In this document: positions 46,072 through 59,596 of the stretch, in pieces
How the letters are laid out: every line of letters starts with the position of its first letter
Numbering within the stretch: the first letter of the stretch is position 1
Assembly (NCBI GenBank): GCA_905182995.1
Contig: CAJJDP010000073.1
Location: 1 to 64,000 of the forward strand
From: Paramecium octaurelia
Taxonomy: Eukaryota; Ciliophora; Oligohymenophorea; Peniculida; Parameciidae
Length of the DNA: 64,000 nt
Reading direction: 5' to 3'
Notes under the pieces: model-generated
Database searches by the model: none
Seen by the model: only the letters and a program-made list of their open reading frames with translations
What the model was told of the DNA's origin: nothing
Position numbers and translations under genes: made by a program

Positions 46072-48577
46072 TAGTCAATCTAAGCAAACATTTGCACTTT
46101 CTATTTACAACTGATGCAATACTATAGATTCTTATAGCATTATAAACATGAACAGGCATGGCCACAAGGTATAAAAACTAGTTCTATTTTATTTTAATCG
46201 CAATTTAGACATAGATTTTCTTTTGTTTACCCTATTTTTGTAGTTTCATAGTTATTTTATGATTCAATAATTTGTTTTTTCTATTCCATAATTGGTTTGG
46301 GTTTTGGCTTAGTTTGTTCAGTTAATTTAAATAGAAAGTTAGTTGCTGTAATTTTCGATTCTTGTTTTTTTAATTACATAAGTTCATCAATTTTGTTTCT
46401 TTATCTGATGCAAAAGACTCTGTGTGTAATTTTAGAGTCTGATGAAGATACATTGGCTAATAATTTTTGAGCCATCTCACTTCTTTTACTCAAGAAATGG
46501 CCATCTCTCGGTTGTTACATTTGCATTTGCTTTTATTTTTAACTTAAAATTTCAATTACTAAATTGACATCTTTGCATGGAACACCATCATTATTAATTA
46601 CATTTGTAACTGCCAATCGATCATATCCTAATTAAACTAATTGTTTAATAAATTCTTCTTTTTATTGGTTTAAAAATTAAGGAATTTTACCACTAATTAC
46701 ACCTTCTTTCTTTTTTAATTTCTTCATTTCATCAATTTTCGAATGGATAAAATCATTGGTTGCAGCTTTGGTATTTTTTTTTCCTTTAGCTGGATATATT
46801 TTATTCTTTTCCATATATTCCAGAAATTATCTTGGAATTTCGGCCAAGGTCTCCTTAGCCAATTTATCTTAGTTATCTCTAACAGAATTAAATTCAACAA
46901 ATTGAACCAAATCTCTTTTGATATCATCGTTATGGATTTTTGAACGTAACTATATTATTATGTATTATTTACTTTATGTTAGGGATCATCCCCATCTAAG
47001 ATTCTCATATTGTTAAAATCTTCTTTGCCTATTCCAACTATAATAATTGATAATGGATATTCTTATGCTCTATAGATTTATTCGATTGTAGATTGCATGT
47101 CATTGATAGATCCATCTGTCAAAATCAAAAGAATGTAATACTTTTAACTTAAAAAGATATTTTATAATAAATACTTATTTTAATCTACTTTTTCATTTGC
47201 TGCAAATTCAATAGCTTAGGAGATGATTTAGGAAAAAACTGTTGGTCCATGTAACACAACACCTTGCAAGATTTCTTTATACAAGTTTATGATCTCATCG
47301 ACCTCTCCATACACATAAGGATCAAATATATTTCCTGTGCAAGCAAAACAATGACTGACGACATTATAATAGGGAGGTAATTTAGCTCCAAAACCATACA
47401 CTGGATATCTATTTTCATTATTATAGTATTATAGAATTCCTAAGATTTGTTTTAATGCACTGATGTAATCATTGGATGTTGATAATTCTGGTTATCCATC
47501 CTCTTCATTTGAAATTTGATTAGAATTTGTGAAATCCAGTGCAACAATAACTTAAATCTTTGCCCCAGAATAAATATAATTCAGAAAACTGTATCTACTA
47601 TGTTACTTCACTTGTATCAATTTTAATTATCCAACTATTAATCCATTTTTAGTCATTCTGAGGGTTTTACCTGAATTTTCCATTAATTGTTGTAGTGTAG
47701 TTTCACATTCTCCCAACTATGTAGTTCCTTTTGTTTTGTTGTATTCTTCAACTTCCAATTTGATTTATGCTTATTCATTATTTCCAAACTTACTGAGTGG
47801 AAGATAAAAATCATTAAATTGTACAGTTTATTTTTTTTAATATTTAATTGGCTCTGTTGCATGAATTGGCATCCAATCCTTATTGTCAGTGAAGTATGAC
47901 ATTCTTAATAGTACTTCAGCCTTCGTTGTAAATTACTAGCATCCAATTTAAAAGAGAATTGTATTACCACCCATATCATATTCTGCTCCTCTGATATGCA
48001 GTAGTCCATTTCTTTTTCTATTCGACTTTCTATTAATAATGGTCCTTGAGATTGATTAGGTTGGAGCACAAACAATGTCTCTTATTTCACACTCTACAAA
48101 ACCTATAAATTCTTATCTCTCTAAATTGTCTATGGCTTCGAAATCATCAATATCATAAATTTCAAATCTTAACTTTTGTTTTCTCTCAAATATATAGTTA
48201 ACTATAAAAGTCTTAACAAATTTAGGATTTAAAGATTCTGGGATTATCTCTGTTCTGTCTATGTAAACCCATTTATCACTAGAATTATCAATATTATAAT
48301 ATACTCCTTTTCGTAATATGCAACCACAACAGGATCTGTTAATGAGAATGCATCCATTTTGGGCAAACCTTCACAATGAACGAATAATTCTATATTTGTA
48401 GTAAGATCCTCCTTTTAAATTGCTATAGCCAAATTAGCAGCGTCAATCACATCATCCTCATATTGGGGTTACCTTTTTAATTCCTCATCTAAAAAATGTC
48501 TGGAAAACAATACTTTGTATTTTCGGTTGTTTAAGTTAGGCAGCTTTCTTCTTGGTTTTACTTTAACCTGAACCCAT
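46072..48577 (-). CDS. Copine with C-terminal RING finger (E3-like)
   Basis: ATG 48577 gives M-G-S-G-Q-S-K-T-K-K-K (likely myristoylated). A 25-nt intron links to two C2 domains (L-F-V-H-C-E-G-L-P-K-M-D; S-L-N-P-K-F-V-K-T-F and L-R-F-E-I-Y-D-I-D-D; second around A-E-V-L-L-R-M-S). The copine vWA domain follows: V-A-L-D-F-T-N-S-N (MIDAS), Y-G-F-G-A-K-L-P-P, I-L-T-D-G-S-I-N-D-M, I-I-V-G-I-G-K-E-D-F. Then a UBA-like helix set (L-G-Y-D-R-L-A-V) and a RING: C-L-N-C-D, I-P-C-G-H-A-C-S-C-L-Q-C-Y, C-I-S-C-K. Stop TGA 46072-46074. By family, it would bind membranes in a Ca-dependent way and ubiquitinate targets. Some inner introns are unmapped. Confidence 0.85.
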
Positions 48578-49341
48578 CTATAAATACTTTTTAAATAAAC
48601 CTTTAATAAAGACTTTTTCTTAATTTAATTATATTATCAATAATCAATTAATGTTACAGATTTATTGATATTATTAAAATTCTGATGATTGCTTAAAAGG
48701 AATATAAATTTTGATTATCTATGCAGTATAAAAATTATGGAATAGATTAAAGAATTTGATTTTAGAAATTCTAATTTATTCTAGATATAATTCAATAACA
48801 TTTTGTATAGATTGTATTAATATAATAATTTTTAATATCTTGATAAATTGAGGCTATTAAATAAAATTATTTTCTCATCAATAAACAACATTACAATTTG
48901 AGAATTACTAGTCTACTCACTTCAATAATATATTATTTCAAACATATAAAACTTAAACTTCGAATTAATGAGGTTAAAGATTTGTCATCTGTTTTAACAC
49001 TGATAATGAAAATGACGAAATAGACTTCTCTCTTTACTTGTTAATTCAATTCGAAGTTTAAAAGTGTAAAATTAATAGAAAAACTTGCAACCAATAATTA
49101 ATAGTTAATATAATATTACTAATTATAAATTTAGATGGAATTCTGAAATTCTGGAATGCACTTTGGTTTGTGCTAGTCTGATAAATATTTGATTAGTATT
49201 TTTCGCAATAGAAATTTCAGAATTTATATAGATATTTACAGTTCGAAATTCTAATTTTGGATCCTTAAAGATTTTGTTAATTTGACAACAAGTTGTAAAT
49301 TTGAAATGAAAATATTGTATAATTTTGAAAAATTTTTGCAA
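48578..49341. other. Spacer, 760 bp, no gene supported
   Basis: AT-rich, upstream of the copine gene and downstream of the kinase gene (both minus). A 72-codon reverse ORF (49123-49341) abuts the kinase's stop but has no recognisable feature. Likely promoter of the copine gene. Confidence 0.4.
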
Positions 49342-50407
49342 TCATTCTTAGGGATAAGTAAACTCTTAGAATTAAAATGGCTAGTCTTAAATCATTGGTG
49401 ATATGGTTGTTTTGCTAGTAAATTGCTCGAAGAACTTAGATGCAGATGATTAATTGAAATTGTACGGTGGTTTAACATTCCGAAGTTCATCAAAATTAAT
49501 ATTTTCAAAGAATCGATGAGCCTTTATTTCATTCCCTTATAATCGGTTTAAAGGCTATTTATTACTAAAATTTATAGTACATCAACTTCCAATAACCGAT
49601 TTACTAGGGAGATAGCTGATTCATCAATAGAATCAGGCCAAGTAACCTTTTTGGTCAATCTGTCCTGAAACATTTGTCTTTTATTAGTAGAGAAGAATGG
49701 AGTTTTACCAGTCAGCATTTCATAGATAATGCATCCCTAGTGATTTATTATTATGATACTAAGCTGTAGTAATCGACTTCGAAGGAGTATCCATTATTTG
49801 AAGTAATGATTTCGGGTGCCAAGTATTCTGGAGTGCCACACATGCTCTTGGTAAATTCATCATTGCATAGATGTTTGCTCAACCCGAAATCGGTTAATAC
49901 TACATGACCTTAATCATCAAGGAGTATATTTTCTGGTTTTAAATCTCTGTAGATGATGTTCTAGTTGTGTAGTTCTAGCAAAGCCATAAGTATTTAGGCT
50001 GAATAAAATTTGCAAATTTCTAGGGTAAAACTGCCTGCTTCTCTGATGTGAAAGAATAGTTCTCCTCCTTTGACATAATTGACAACCATGTAGAGATTTT
50101 TGTCATCTTGAAATGCGAATTTGAGTTCGACAAGGTATTTACTTTTGGTGCATTGAAGAATTTGCCTTTCAGAATCTATATGTTGTTTGGTGCTCTTCTT
50201 TTGGATTCTGGACTTGGAAATCTCTTTCATGGCGTACAATTCATTTTGATGTTCAACCAAGAAGACGGATCCGTAAGCTCCTTAGCCCAGCTTTTTGAGT
50301 TTCTTGAAATCTTACAATCTAGGTTTTTTGGATGGGATGGTTTGAACCAGAGCTTTGTTGGATTTTTCAGTTCTCTCTTCGCCGACTCCTTTACATTAAT
50401 TGCCCAT
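49342..50407 (-). CDS. AGC-type Ser/Thr protein kinase, 338 aa
   Basis: ATG 50407 (M-G-N-Q-C-K-G-V-G) has Gly2 and Cys5, fitting dual acylation. Introns of 23 and 26 nt give 339 codons to TGA 49342-49344. Kinase motifs: G-Q-G-A-Y-G-S-V, Y-A-M-K-E-I (ATP lysine), I-I-Y-R-D-L-K-P-E-N, T-D-F-G-L-S-K, C-G-T-P-E-Y-L-A-P-E and G-C-I-I-Y-E-M-L-T-G. The C-terminal tail has F-E-N-I-N-F-D-E-L and a hydrophobic motif-like F-Q-E-F-T-Y. This is the AGC group (PKA/PKG/RSK-like). No cNMP-binding or PH domain is present, so membrane acylation probably sets its location. It is divergent from the lipase gene with a 124-bp spacer. Confidence 0.93.
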
Positions 50408-50531
50408 AAATTATTATTATCATCAACTTGTCAATTATAAATCTTATATTGAGAATGATCGATATATATGATTAGAGTGATTTTTGAAGACATCGGAAAT
50501 ATTATTAACAAATAATATAATCATTAAATAA
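50408..50531. promoter_or_regulatory. Divergent promoter spacer
   Basis: 124 bp separate the start codons of the kinase (minus) and the lipase (plus), so the promoters and both 5' leaders must fit here. No named motif can be pointed to; it is AT-rich throughout. Inference from layout only. Confidence 0.5.
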
Positions 50532-51499
50532 ATGACGTATTCAATAATAGCACTTTGTCTTTTATTGACAGCTGTCAATGGAAATGTGGAGGAAAGAATC
50601 GAGAAATTAATGGGTTTGCAATAGAATTATCAGCATTCCCAATCAGAGAGTTTCTTCTACTACACCCAAGTTGCCAAATGCAGTTTGAAGGTAAGATTTG
50701 TTAGGGATGACATTAGACCATTACAAATTGGAATTGCGGTACATTTTGCCAACATCATCCAGACATGGTTGAAGTGAAGGCATTCTACAAGGCAGATCAC
50801 CATGCTCAAGCCTACGTGGGATACAACAAAAAGGAGAACTTGGTTGTGGTTGTGTATAGAAGTATGAATGAATACAATAATTCTTTAGGCACCCAAGACT
50901 TCATCAATTGGTACAATAACATCAAGTTCTTCAAACATGATTTCGGAGATTGCAAGAATTGTAAAGTCCATTTGGGATTCTGGGAAACCTATGATGACGT
51001 ATCGACAGAAGTGTTGGCTGCTGCAAAAGCTTTGAAAGCCAAGTACACAACTTCAAAATTATTGGTTACTGGACATTCTTTGGGAGGAGCAGTAGCTTAT
51101 TTGGCCGCTGTAGATTTGAAAAAATTAGGATACAAAATTGATTATTTCTTTACTTATGGAGCTCCTCGTATTGGAACACACGAATTTGCTGTTTGGTTCA
51201 CCAGTTACGTTGCTGCAACCGAACACTGGAGAGTGACTCACTATAGAGACATGGTAATTCATCAACCACCTTCCTCATTCTCTTACAAACACCCACCTTA
51301 AGAAGTTTGGTACACTCACGATAACAAGTCATACAAGGTAACAATTGAGTATAATTATGAATAGATTTGTTCAAGTGGAACTGACGAGGATCCCACCTGT
51401 GCAAATTCAATCATAGGAGATTCTTCATAAGATCATACTAGTTATTTCGATGTTAGTGGATCATGCACAGAGGCATTCACAGAGGATATTGAAATGTGA
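50532..51499 (+). CDS. Secreted class 3 (alpha/beta) lipase, 313 aa
   Basis: ATG 50532 starts a signal peptide (I-I-A-L-C-L-L-L-T-A-V-N-G). One 26-nt intron gives 314 codons to TGA 51497-51499. The nucleophile elbow is T-G-H-S-L-G-G-A-V-A, the probable acid Asp lies in Y-R-D-M-V-I-H, and the His in S-Y-K-H-P-P. V-V-Y-R-S-M-N and F-F-T-Y-G-A-P-R are typical of the fungal-type lipase_3 family. Four extra Cys in the mature protein suggest disulfides outside the cell. It should hydrolyse triacylglycerol or phospholipid, in food vacuoles or the medium. Confidence 0.93.
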
Positions 51500-51557
51500 T
51501 TTAAATTTGTATGGCATAATAACAATAAATACAATTACATTGTTTATACATATTTTA

Positions 51558-54500
51558 TCAAATGGTTAAAATAATAATCAGATTCAATAATATTAAATGT
51601 CCAAATTGCTCATCAATATCAATGTCTATGCTAATATCAGGGATTATTTCAACGCCTTGTTCGCACAGTTTCATGTATGGATTCCAATGGCATTCATAAA
51701 TTAAGGCTTCGCATTGATCTTACCTGATATTTTGAACACACATCTTTCTGCACACCTTGTCTTGTTGACTCCAATAGCATCGCTTGGAATCTGAACACAA
51801 TTGTTCATTATCAAAGGAAGCACAGGAAATAGATTGACATTTGCCATTAACAAAGGTACATGCATTGTTAGAGTTATTGCAAATGCACACATCTGTGATT
51901 TCCTCACACATTTTGCATTTAATCAAATCGACCAACACACAAGTTTTACCATTGATTTCATTTCCATTACATATTGTGTAAGCAGGTCCGTACAATTCGC
52001 ATTAAGAGTTTGTACATATTTTGCTTTCATCCAAGATTCTATACTCTTCCCAACTGCATTGTTTGTTGTCAACTATGACCATCCTACAAATTGCAGGGTC
52101 AGAGATTTCATTGCAACTCTCAACTTCAACACATAAACCATCAATCAAAGCGCAACCTTCATTTTGGAAGCAATCGTCTTCACTGAAGTCTTGACAACTC
52201 AATGGTCTGCAGATGCCTTGATCTAAGATACATGAGTTGATGGAACAATCACTGTTAATGCATAACTCGTCTAGGTTTGTGGCACTGATACAGTAGTTAT
52301 TGATACTAATGCACACACTACCATTGAAATTGAATTGACTGCAATTTTAAGATTGGGATAGATAAACAATGTCTTCACATTGAGTAGCCCCTTGACATTG
52401 ATAGTCTTGGTTGATGTAACATGTCTCCTTATTAACAATGCCCTGACACTCCCCAATTTGAAGGTCTGAACATTTCTTCTTAAAGCATTGTCCTGCAGAG
52501 TAATGACAAGTACTAGAATTTTGAATGCAAGTATCTTTGTTTTTGGAATGGCACACATCTTTGACTTCGATTTGATTGCATTAGCATTTCTTATCATCGT
52601 TGTTCCACGAACAATTACTCAGAATGGAACAAGAATTTACATTGACACCAAGTGAACTACAAGACAGAAAGTTCAGTATCGAATAACACGAGTTGGTTGT
52701 GATATCATAAGCACAGGTGTCAGTTTCTAAGATTTGGCAGACTTTGCTATTAACCTAAGTGAGTTGATAACACTTATAATTTCCATTCACGAACTTCTAG
52801 CATTTGTTGTTTACATATTAGCATGCCTCGTTTTCTAACTATAAACAAGCACTCTTATTCAATCCTGGAGTGTCACACTTACTTTGTCTATTGAATTTGC
52901 TTGTGCAAACTTGTTTCAATGAATCAAATGAACAGGGACGATCTAAGTAAGCAACCTAACTGCAAGCCAGACTATTCATGATAGTCTTGGAATCACATTA
53001 ATTGATATGATTGATAGGTTCAAACTTTTAACAAGAGAAACCATCCCAATAACATGCTTCAGTTTGAATTGATGCACAGCCTTTTTGAGACAATCCCACT
53101 GTTGAACACCCATCTGTTTTGGTATCAATATTGACACATTGGTATGCTTCAGCGTTAAATTTACAGGCAATATGAGTTATTGATTGACAGATTAAATAAT
53201 TGATGTTTTAGTAGTTTGTACATTTTGGAAGTTGTGAGTTAGATGAATAGAACTTACAGATTTCATCTTAATAAATGCAAGGATGATTGACAATAGAAAG
53301 ACAAGTGATTTTAGACACACTTACGATGTTACAATCATCCAACTCGAAGTTAGTAGGAATACAGGATTAAGTATTTTCATCATATTTAGAATTCAGAGAT
53401 TAATCCAATTTTTTACAAACATTCTTAGTAACCAAGGCTACTTCAAATTTATTTTCATTCCAAGGGTAACAAGAATAATCTCTCCATGAACACAACTCAT
53501 TTTCAATTGCTAAACACGCCTTGATACTCTGAGATTCACAACCCTTAAAATCTGAGTTAATACATTATTCATTAACCCACTTGCAAGTATCAATAAGATT
53601 TCCAATGCAATCATGATAATCCTTCATATCTACGCACAATTTTGTTAATCTGATCTGATCATAATTGGATTGATCGACCTGTTCAAAGTTTTAGATGGAC
53701 AATCCAGATAACCTATAAGTGCAAGAGAGAGTGGCATCATCGAAGGAACAATTACACTATTCGCAATCTTCAACACCACTTATGGGAACTGCATTATATT
53801 TACAAGTGTGTCTATTCGATCCTTTGGGTAAATCATTGCATGGCAATTTATCTGTGAATGGTTGACAACCCAATTCATCGTCCCAGGTGCAACTCAAATC
53901 GATGTAATAGCAACCAAACTTGTTATAGATGGCTCTGCAAGTGTAATAGGTGGAAGTCATCCTTGAACATTGTCCCTGGTACATGATACAAACTTCATTG
54001 GCAATTTCTTTGCATGCCTTTTTGCTCAAACCTTCATAACATGCTTCATACACTTAAGCAGCATCTCTACATTAATTATATCTAAAATCATAATAGCAAC
54101 TTTTAGTTTCTTATTGGATACATCCATTAAATTAATTATCATACTCTCTGCAATCCAACTCAATTTCCAAATTGACACACCCTAGATCAGTCCATTTGCA
54201 GTACTACCCTGGAGTCTTAATGGATGTACAAGTCTATTAACTGACAACATCATCACAATGAAGAGTATACAAGTTAGCATCATCGCAATACCCTAAGTCT
54301 GCATTCCAGTAACATTTAATGTAAGATGTTTTGTTTATACAACGATCCTAGGTCAAACCCATAAATTTGCACTTATAATATGAATCAGGCTCATCTGTAA
54401 TTGAGAAGCAGTGTTTTCCATCTGATAGACAATCATCCACTTAGCAAGCCATAGGTGAAACAATGGTTGTCTCTGAATAAGTACATATAGTATCAATATG

Positions 54501-57500
54501 AACATATTCTTAGCATTGATCATCCTTGTAGATGCATTATATTGTATTGCTCATAACACATGTATTAAAGTTACGATACCTACATTCAAGGGTATCGTAA
54601 TCTGATTTCACTATGTCTCGACATTCAGAGTCATCCCAGACACATTTGAATGAACTATATTTATTCGTTAATTTCATGCAAGCATTGTAATTGAGAAAAC
54701 GACAAGTCAGTATTTCAGTATCAGTTGTAATTATGTCGCATGTGTATTTTTACAAATTAAACATGTAAGTGTTGTCAACTTGAGAAATGCACAATTTCTT
54801 ATTCTTCACACTCACATTGTTCAGATCTGCAGTGCTTGAGCATTTGAATTCGTCTACGATCTGAATAATGTAGCAATTAGAATTAGTAAATGCACAATGT
54901 GCATGCTTAGAGATCTAATCATCAGCATAATTGATTTCCACGTCTTAACATGATAAATTTGTTTGAGTGTACATTGGCTTACACAAGCTTTCATTGCTGT
55001 TGAAATAGCAACTTTTATCTGTACTATTTAAATTGGCCTTTCTACAAGAGGAATTAGAAACATTCATCTTAAAAATAGAATCACAATTTATATCTTCTGG
55101 TACATCTTAACAAATGTTTTCATCTAGATTCCACATGCATGTCAAAGTCGCAAATTCCACTACACAAAAATTCTAATTTAATTGTGAACATGTTATGGGT
55201 TCATCTGTTTTGTAGCAGAGACCAACCTAGCCATCTTTGGATCCAAAGAAATCACAATCTGAATATTATTTGCATGCGAATTAGGAAGGTAAGCCTTCAT
55301 ATTAATCAAAAAATTCATAATTTGGACACGTATCAAAACTCGACCAATAGATTTCACTACATCTACCATAATAAAATTCACAATTTGCTGATTTTTAAAA
55401 TAAACAATGCGTGTTATCTAAATCCGAACAACTTACTCCCTAATTGTTTTTTGAGTCCAATTATTTGGATTCATAAAATTCACTTACTCGCACATTGAGA
55501 CATTTCGAATTTGCTGTATCATATATGCAATCTGGAAACTCTTGGCAATATGCCAGTGACACTTAATAAAATTAATCGCAAGTATTTTCTAGGGGATTCA
55601 CATTAAAACACCTATTATCCGCATAAGCACAAAATTCATCCTTATTATAATTCTACATGCAATCATACAAGGAGACAGCATTTTGACAGGAGTGAATCTT
55701 CGGATTATACCCCTAACAACGACTGTTAGACCAAATGCAATAATGATCCAAAGATTGGCAAGTACCTTAAGAGAGACCAGCTTCACAAGGCAAATCAACG
55801 ACATCTTAATTTGAACACTTATCCACGTATGCCCAACATTGGATGTTCTGAGAGGTTCCACAATTCATCCAAGAAAATTAAGTATCATAGATAGTCGGAC
55901 ATGTCAAATCAGGATCATAGACTACGGAACATTTGTTATTAGCAGACCATTAGCATTTTAACCCTCCCATCAAGCATCCCTATCTATTTCTTAATTCACA
56001 TGCAATTGATAAATCATTGAAATCCAAATAATCGCAAGTTCTATTATTGAAGTAACAGCCCCCCACAGTTTATGTAAGACAGAATATCTTGCTTAGACCT
56101 GGATGATCACATTTCAGTTTTAGATTTAAATCCTGTAGACATTTGCTTTGGGCAACATCAAAGTAACAACTATCAGTCGCCAAATAACACATATTTCTAT
56201 TATACCATTGTCTCTTTCCACTTTCCACAGTTATGGCACCTGAAGTATTCAAAGAACCCATTTCTGAACACGTGTATGTTTTACTGGCTGAATAATATGA
56301 ACATTTAAGATTGGAATTGTTATCCACCACCCAGCATGTCTGTCCTTTGGTTGTTATTTTACCACAGAGATTCAAGTTTGTTTGAGTGCAATTTAATGTA
56401 TTCAATAACACATTTTTGTAAGGGTCATCCTTCACTTCAATGCATTTGAATTTCGAATCAAAATAGCAAGTAGAGGATGTATATGCTACACACCTATGTA
56501 CATTGATATCCCTGTCTGATCCACAACCAACGATTGCCTCACGAGTTGCAGTACACACATTATTAATCAATTCACAATAAGTGCCATCCAAAAAGTAGTT
56601 AACAAATTCACTCTGCAAATATTTGCAGACCTATGTATTTGCAGTAGTAAATGTTGTACATGTCACAGTATACTGTTTTGGATAGAATTTACATGCACTA
56701 TCCCAAACGCATGCTTATCCTGCCGTTGTGACTTACTTACAGGCAGTTTATGATAATTTAGATCCTTCACAATTTAACAGACCCAAGATTTCTGGAGTCG
56801 TGTCTAAGCATTTATATTTCACATAGTCATAATAACAAGAAGCACTTGACTACTCACAACCATCTGGATTCAAATTCACATTGCAAGTGCTCTCTGGACC
56901 ATAACCAACTGCACAACTGGCATAGTCAGGATCATAGAGACAACTTCCAGGACTTGTAAAGTAAGCACACGAGTTCCCATTCACATTTAATAGAGAGTTG
57001 CATTTGTATGGCAAGATCTGTCTATAAATGAGGGTTCTGCATTTTCCATAACTCCATTGACAATATTACCCTTAAGTTGTGATCTTTGTGCAGAGTGATT
57101 TATCCAATCCTCTGTCTTAGCATTTCAAAGTGTGTCCCTCTTTTGGTTTGGTATAACAATTCTACCTCTTTTCGTCATAGAAACAGTACTCAGTGTCTGC
57201 ATAAACGGTTTGACTACAGACCCGAGGATTGACAAGCTTAAAAGTATCACATGGTTTCTTCAATTGCTCTTCAGCTAAATTTAAGCATTTATAATTGTAT
57301 TGGTCCCACCTTGTATAGGAACTCAAGAAGTTAAGACAAAAGAACTTAGTAATGTGTTATGCATCTGCATTGGTGCATGGCAGATCAAATTTTAAAAGAT
57401 CCTCCTTGTAACTATCGAGTGTCTTATCCAAACATTTCATAGTGATTTATTTTGTTTAAAGACATAATTTTGTTGATGGTACATAATAGTAATATTCTGA

Positions 57501-59111
57501 TTCCATAGATACACAGGTTATTCTATTCATCATAATAGTCTGAGGTAGAGATTTGAAATAGGATAGCAATGGTTATTTCTTAAGATTTATGCAGGCATCA
57601 TTATACCAAATGCAATATTAATCTTATCTTGTAATGGTTGTACACGTATATAGCGTATTTGCATCCTCACAAGATATTAATGCAACATTAATACTGTCTT
57701 CACATCTACTTTCCTCTGCATTCCAAAAGCATTGCAAAGCCATACGAATACAATATTGTTCACTTAATCCGTATGTTCTACATCCTTTGTATGGTAGACA
57801 GTGGATCAAAATACTATCAGAAGAGACTGTGGAGTCTTCTCCACTCCAATAGCATTGTGCATTGTTATTACAACTGCTTTGATCAGTTCGAAATTAATAA
57901 CAAGTATTGTCACAGAATCCTATTGCACTTTGTATATTGAGAAAACAGAAATCATTTTCCAAGCATTAATAATAAGTGGCAGTACTGGATCTCTATTCAC
58001 AATCAGTATTTGGCTGATATAAACTCTCATCAAATGATATGCAATCGTATTCAGTCTCTCCATGTATCATGCACTTAAGATTGTTAACCCTCAACCTTTG
58101 ACAAATATATCCACTCATTTGTTAACAAGTAATATTATTTGAACCAATGAAATCGCTATCTCTTAATTGCTCCTCTGTCACTGTCATACATTTATTCTCA
58201 TGAAAAATACTGAGCTGAGGATCCGTCGGATGTTTCGTCAAATACTTACAATATACATGATTGACTCCAGATATTGTGCCCCTTAAACTGAAAGTAGTTA
58301 AGTAGTCACTATCCGATAACACTTCTATGGCTATACACCCATATCTGGTTTGATCATTTATTTTCACTAAATAAGGTTTTATTATTACAATTCGAAGCAG
58401 TGCTCACTTTACTGACCTTGTATTCGTACCATACAAATTTCCCAGTCGTGTCTATGTAATTATTTTGTAAGGCATCTGTCGTTGAGTAAGTGGGAGTCTC
58501 CTCTACATATTGTCCTTCATCTTCCAATATTAAATTATCTGATTCTTCAATCATGTCTGGTTAATAATCAACCAAAGGCCAAAGAACACTATGGTGCATG
58601 ATCAAATACCCTATTATCTTATTACTCTATTAAATACCTGTAATTAAAGGGCAAACTGAAATGCTTAGTTCTTTGTCCATAAAGGTAGCTTATAATGTAT
58701 CATAATCTTGGTTGCTTAATTCTTAACATTTATGATTTTCCCATTTGCAATGTTAAGTTGTAATCTACAAACAGCCGGAGTGTGTAATTTTATCACTACA
58801 TTGCACAGAATCCATATTTTAAATCACGTGACAACTTTCATCAAATATACATTATGCCAAGTCCCCCAAGACTGTTCCAATCTGCTTTACGCATAGCTTT
58901 TCACTTAAAGTTACGTCACACCCCATCAAGTAATTGTCAGATTTTATGCATTCTCCAAACATAGGCATCCATCGACCTTAACATTCGATAAATTCTTACA
59001 TTGATCAACCTTTGTTGTTATACATTTCTAAAAAGTCGTAAATTCTGTGCATAAGTCAATGCAACAGACTGATGAGAATAGAAGAGCAAAAGCAAATATT
59101 TTCATCATCAT
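51558..59111 (-). CDS. Giant cysteine-rich surface protein, about 2,450-2,500 aa
   Basis: ATG 59111 (M-M-M-K-I-F-A-F-A-L-L-F) is a signal peptide. Introns of 29 nt (near 59040), 27 nt (near 58610) and 22 nt (near 58375) keep the frame. The body is an unbroken series of Cys-rich units with recurring C-x-W/C-Y-W and C-x-E-I patterns (C-Y-W-S-Q-Q-D-K-V-C, C-T-W-D-D-E-L-G-C, C-S-W-E-E-Y). The C-terminus (F-G-H-L-I-L-L-N-L-I-I-I-L-T-I, stop TGA 51558-51560) is hydrophobic with no tail, as in GPI-anchored proteins. Size, Cys periodicity and anchor resemble Paramecium surface (immobilisation) antigens, but I could not confirm the 8-Cys PSA register throughout. Most introns inside are unmapped. Confidence 0.72.
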
Positions 59112-59596
59112 ATTTCAAAAAATTATATAATTATTTATGTACTCATACATATCTTAAGCCTTCATGAACACATACTATTTTGATAATCATAACATTTACG
59201 ATAGTATTTATAAAATATCATTTTAGTAAAAATCTGATTTTGAAAACGAATATCCTTACTTAATTCCATTCAGAGTGTCATTGTGGCCAGTCAGCTTCAA
59301 ATTATCCAACAGATAATTATTTTTGCTAATCTTTTTATCATAAAAAGAAATGAGGTTTTATATCTTTTTTTATTATGAATTAAATTTGTCAAAAAATTTA
59401 ATTACAACTGATTGGTATAACCTGACTTAAGAATTTATCATATTTAATAGATTATGAAATTTATAGGCTCATAAATTAATTTGTTCAAATATTTTGAGAT
59501 TAAATCACCTTTAATTCTCTTTTCAAACCCAGCAACATAAACACAGCATATCTATGATATTTTGATCCTGTTGTAAATTTTATCACCTCCAATTTT
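59112..59596. other. Spacer, 485 bp, no gene seen
   Basis: AT-rich sequence upstream of the giant surface gene and downstream of the next minus-strand gene; should carry the surface gene's promoter. Confidence 0.45.

Noticed and set aside
49123-49341. 72-codon reverse ORF next to the kinase stop
   Set aside because: No recognisable feature, no conservation cue, and composition like the surrounding spacer.
50108-50440. Plus-strand 110-codon ORF
   Set aside because: Antisense to the AGC kinase catalytic domain, whose motifs are unambiguous.
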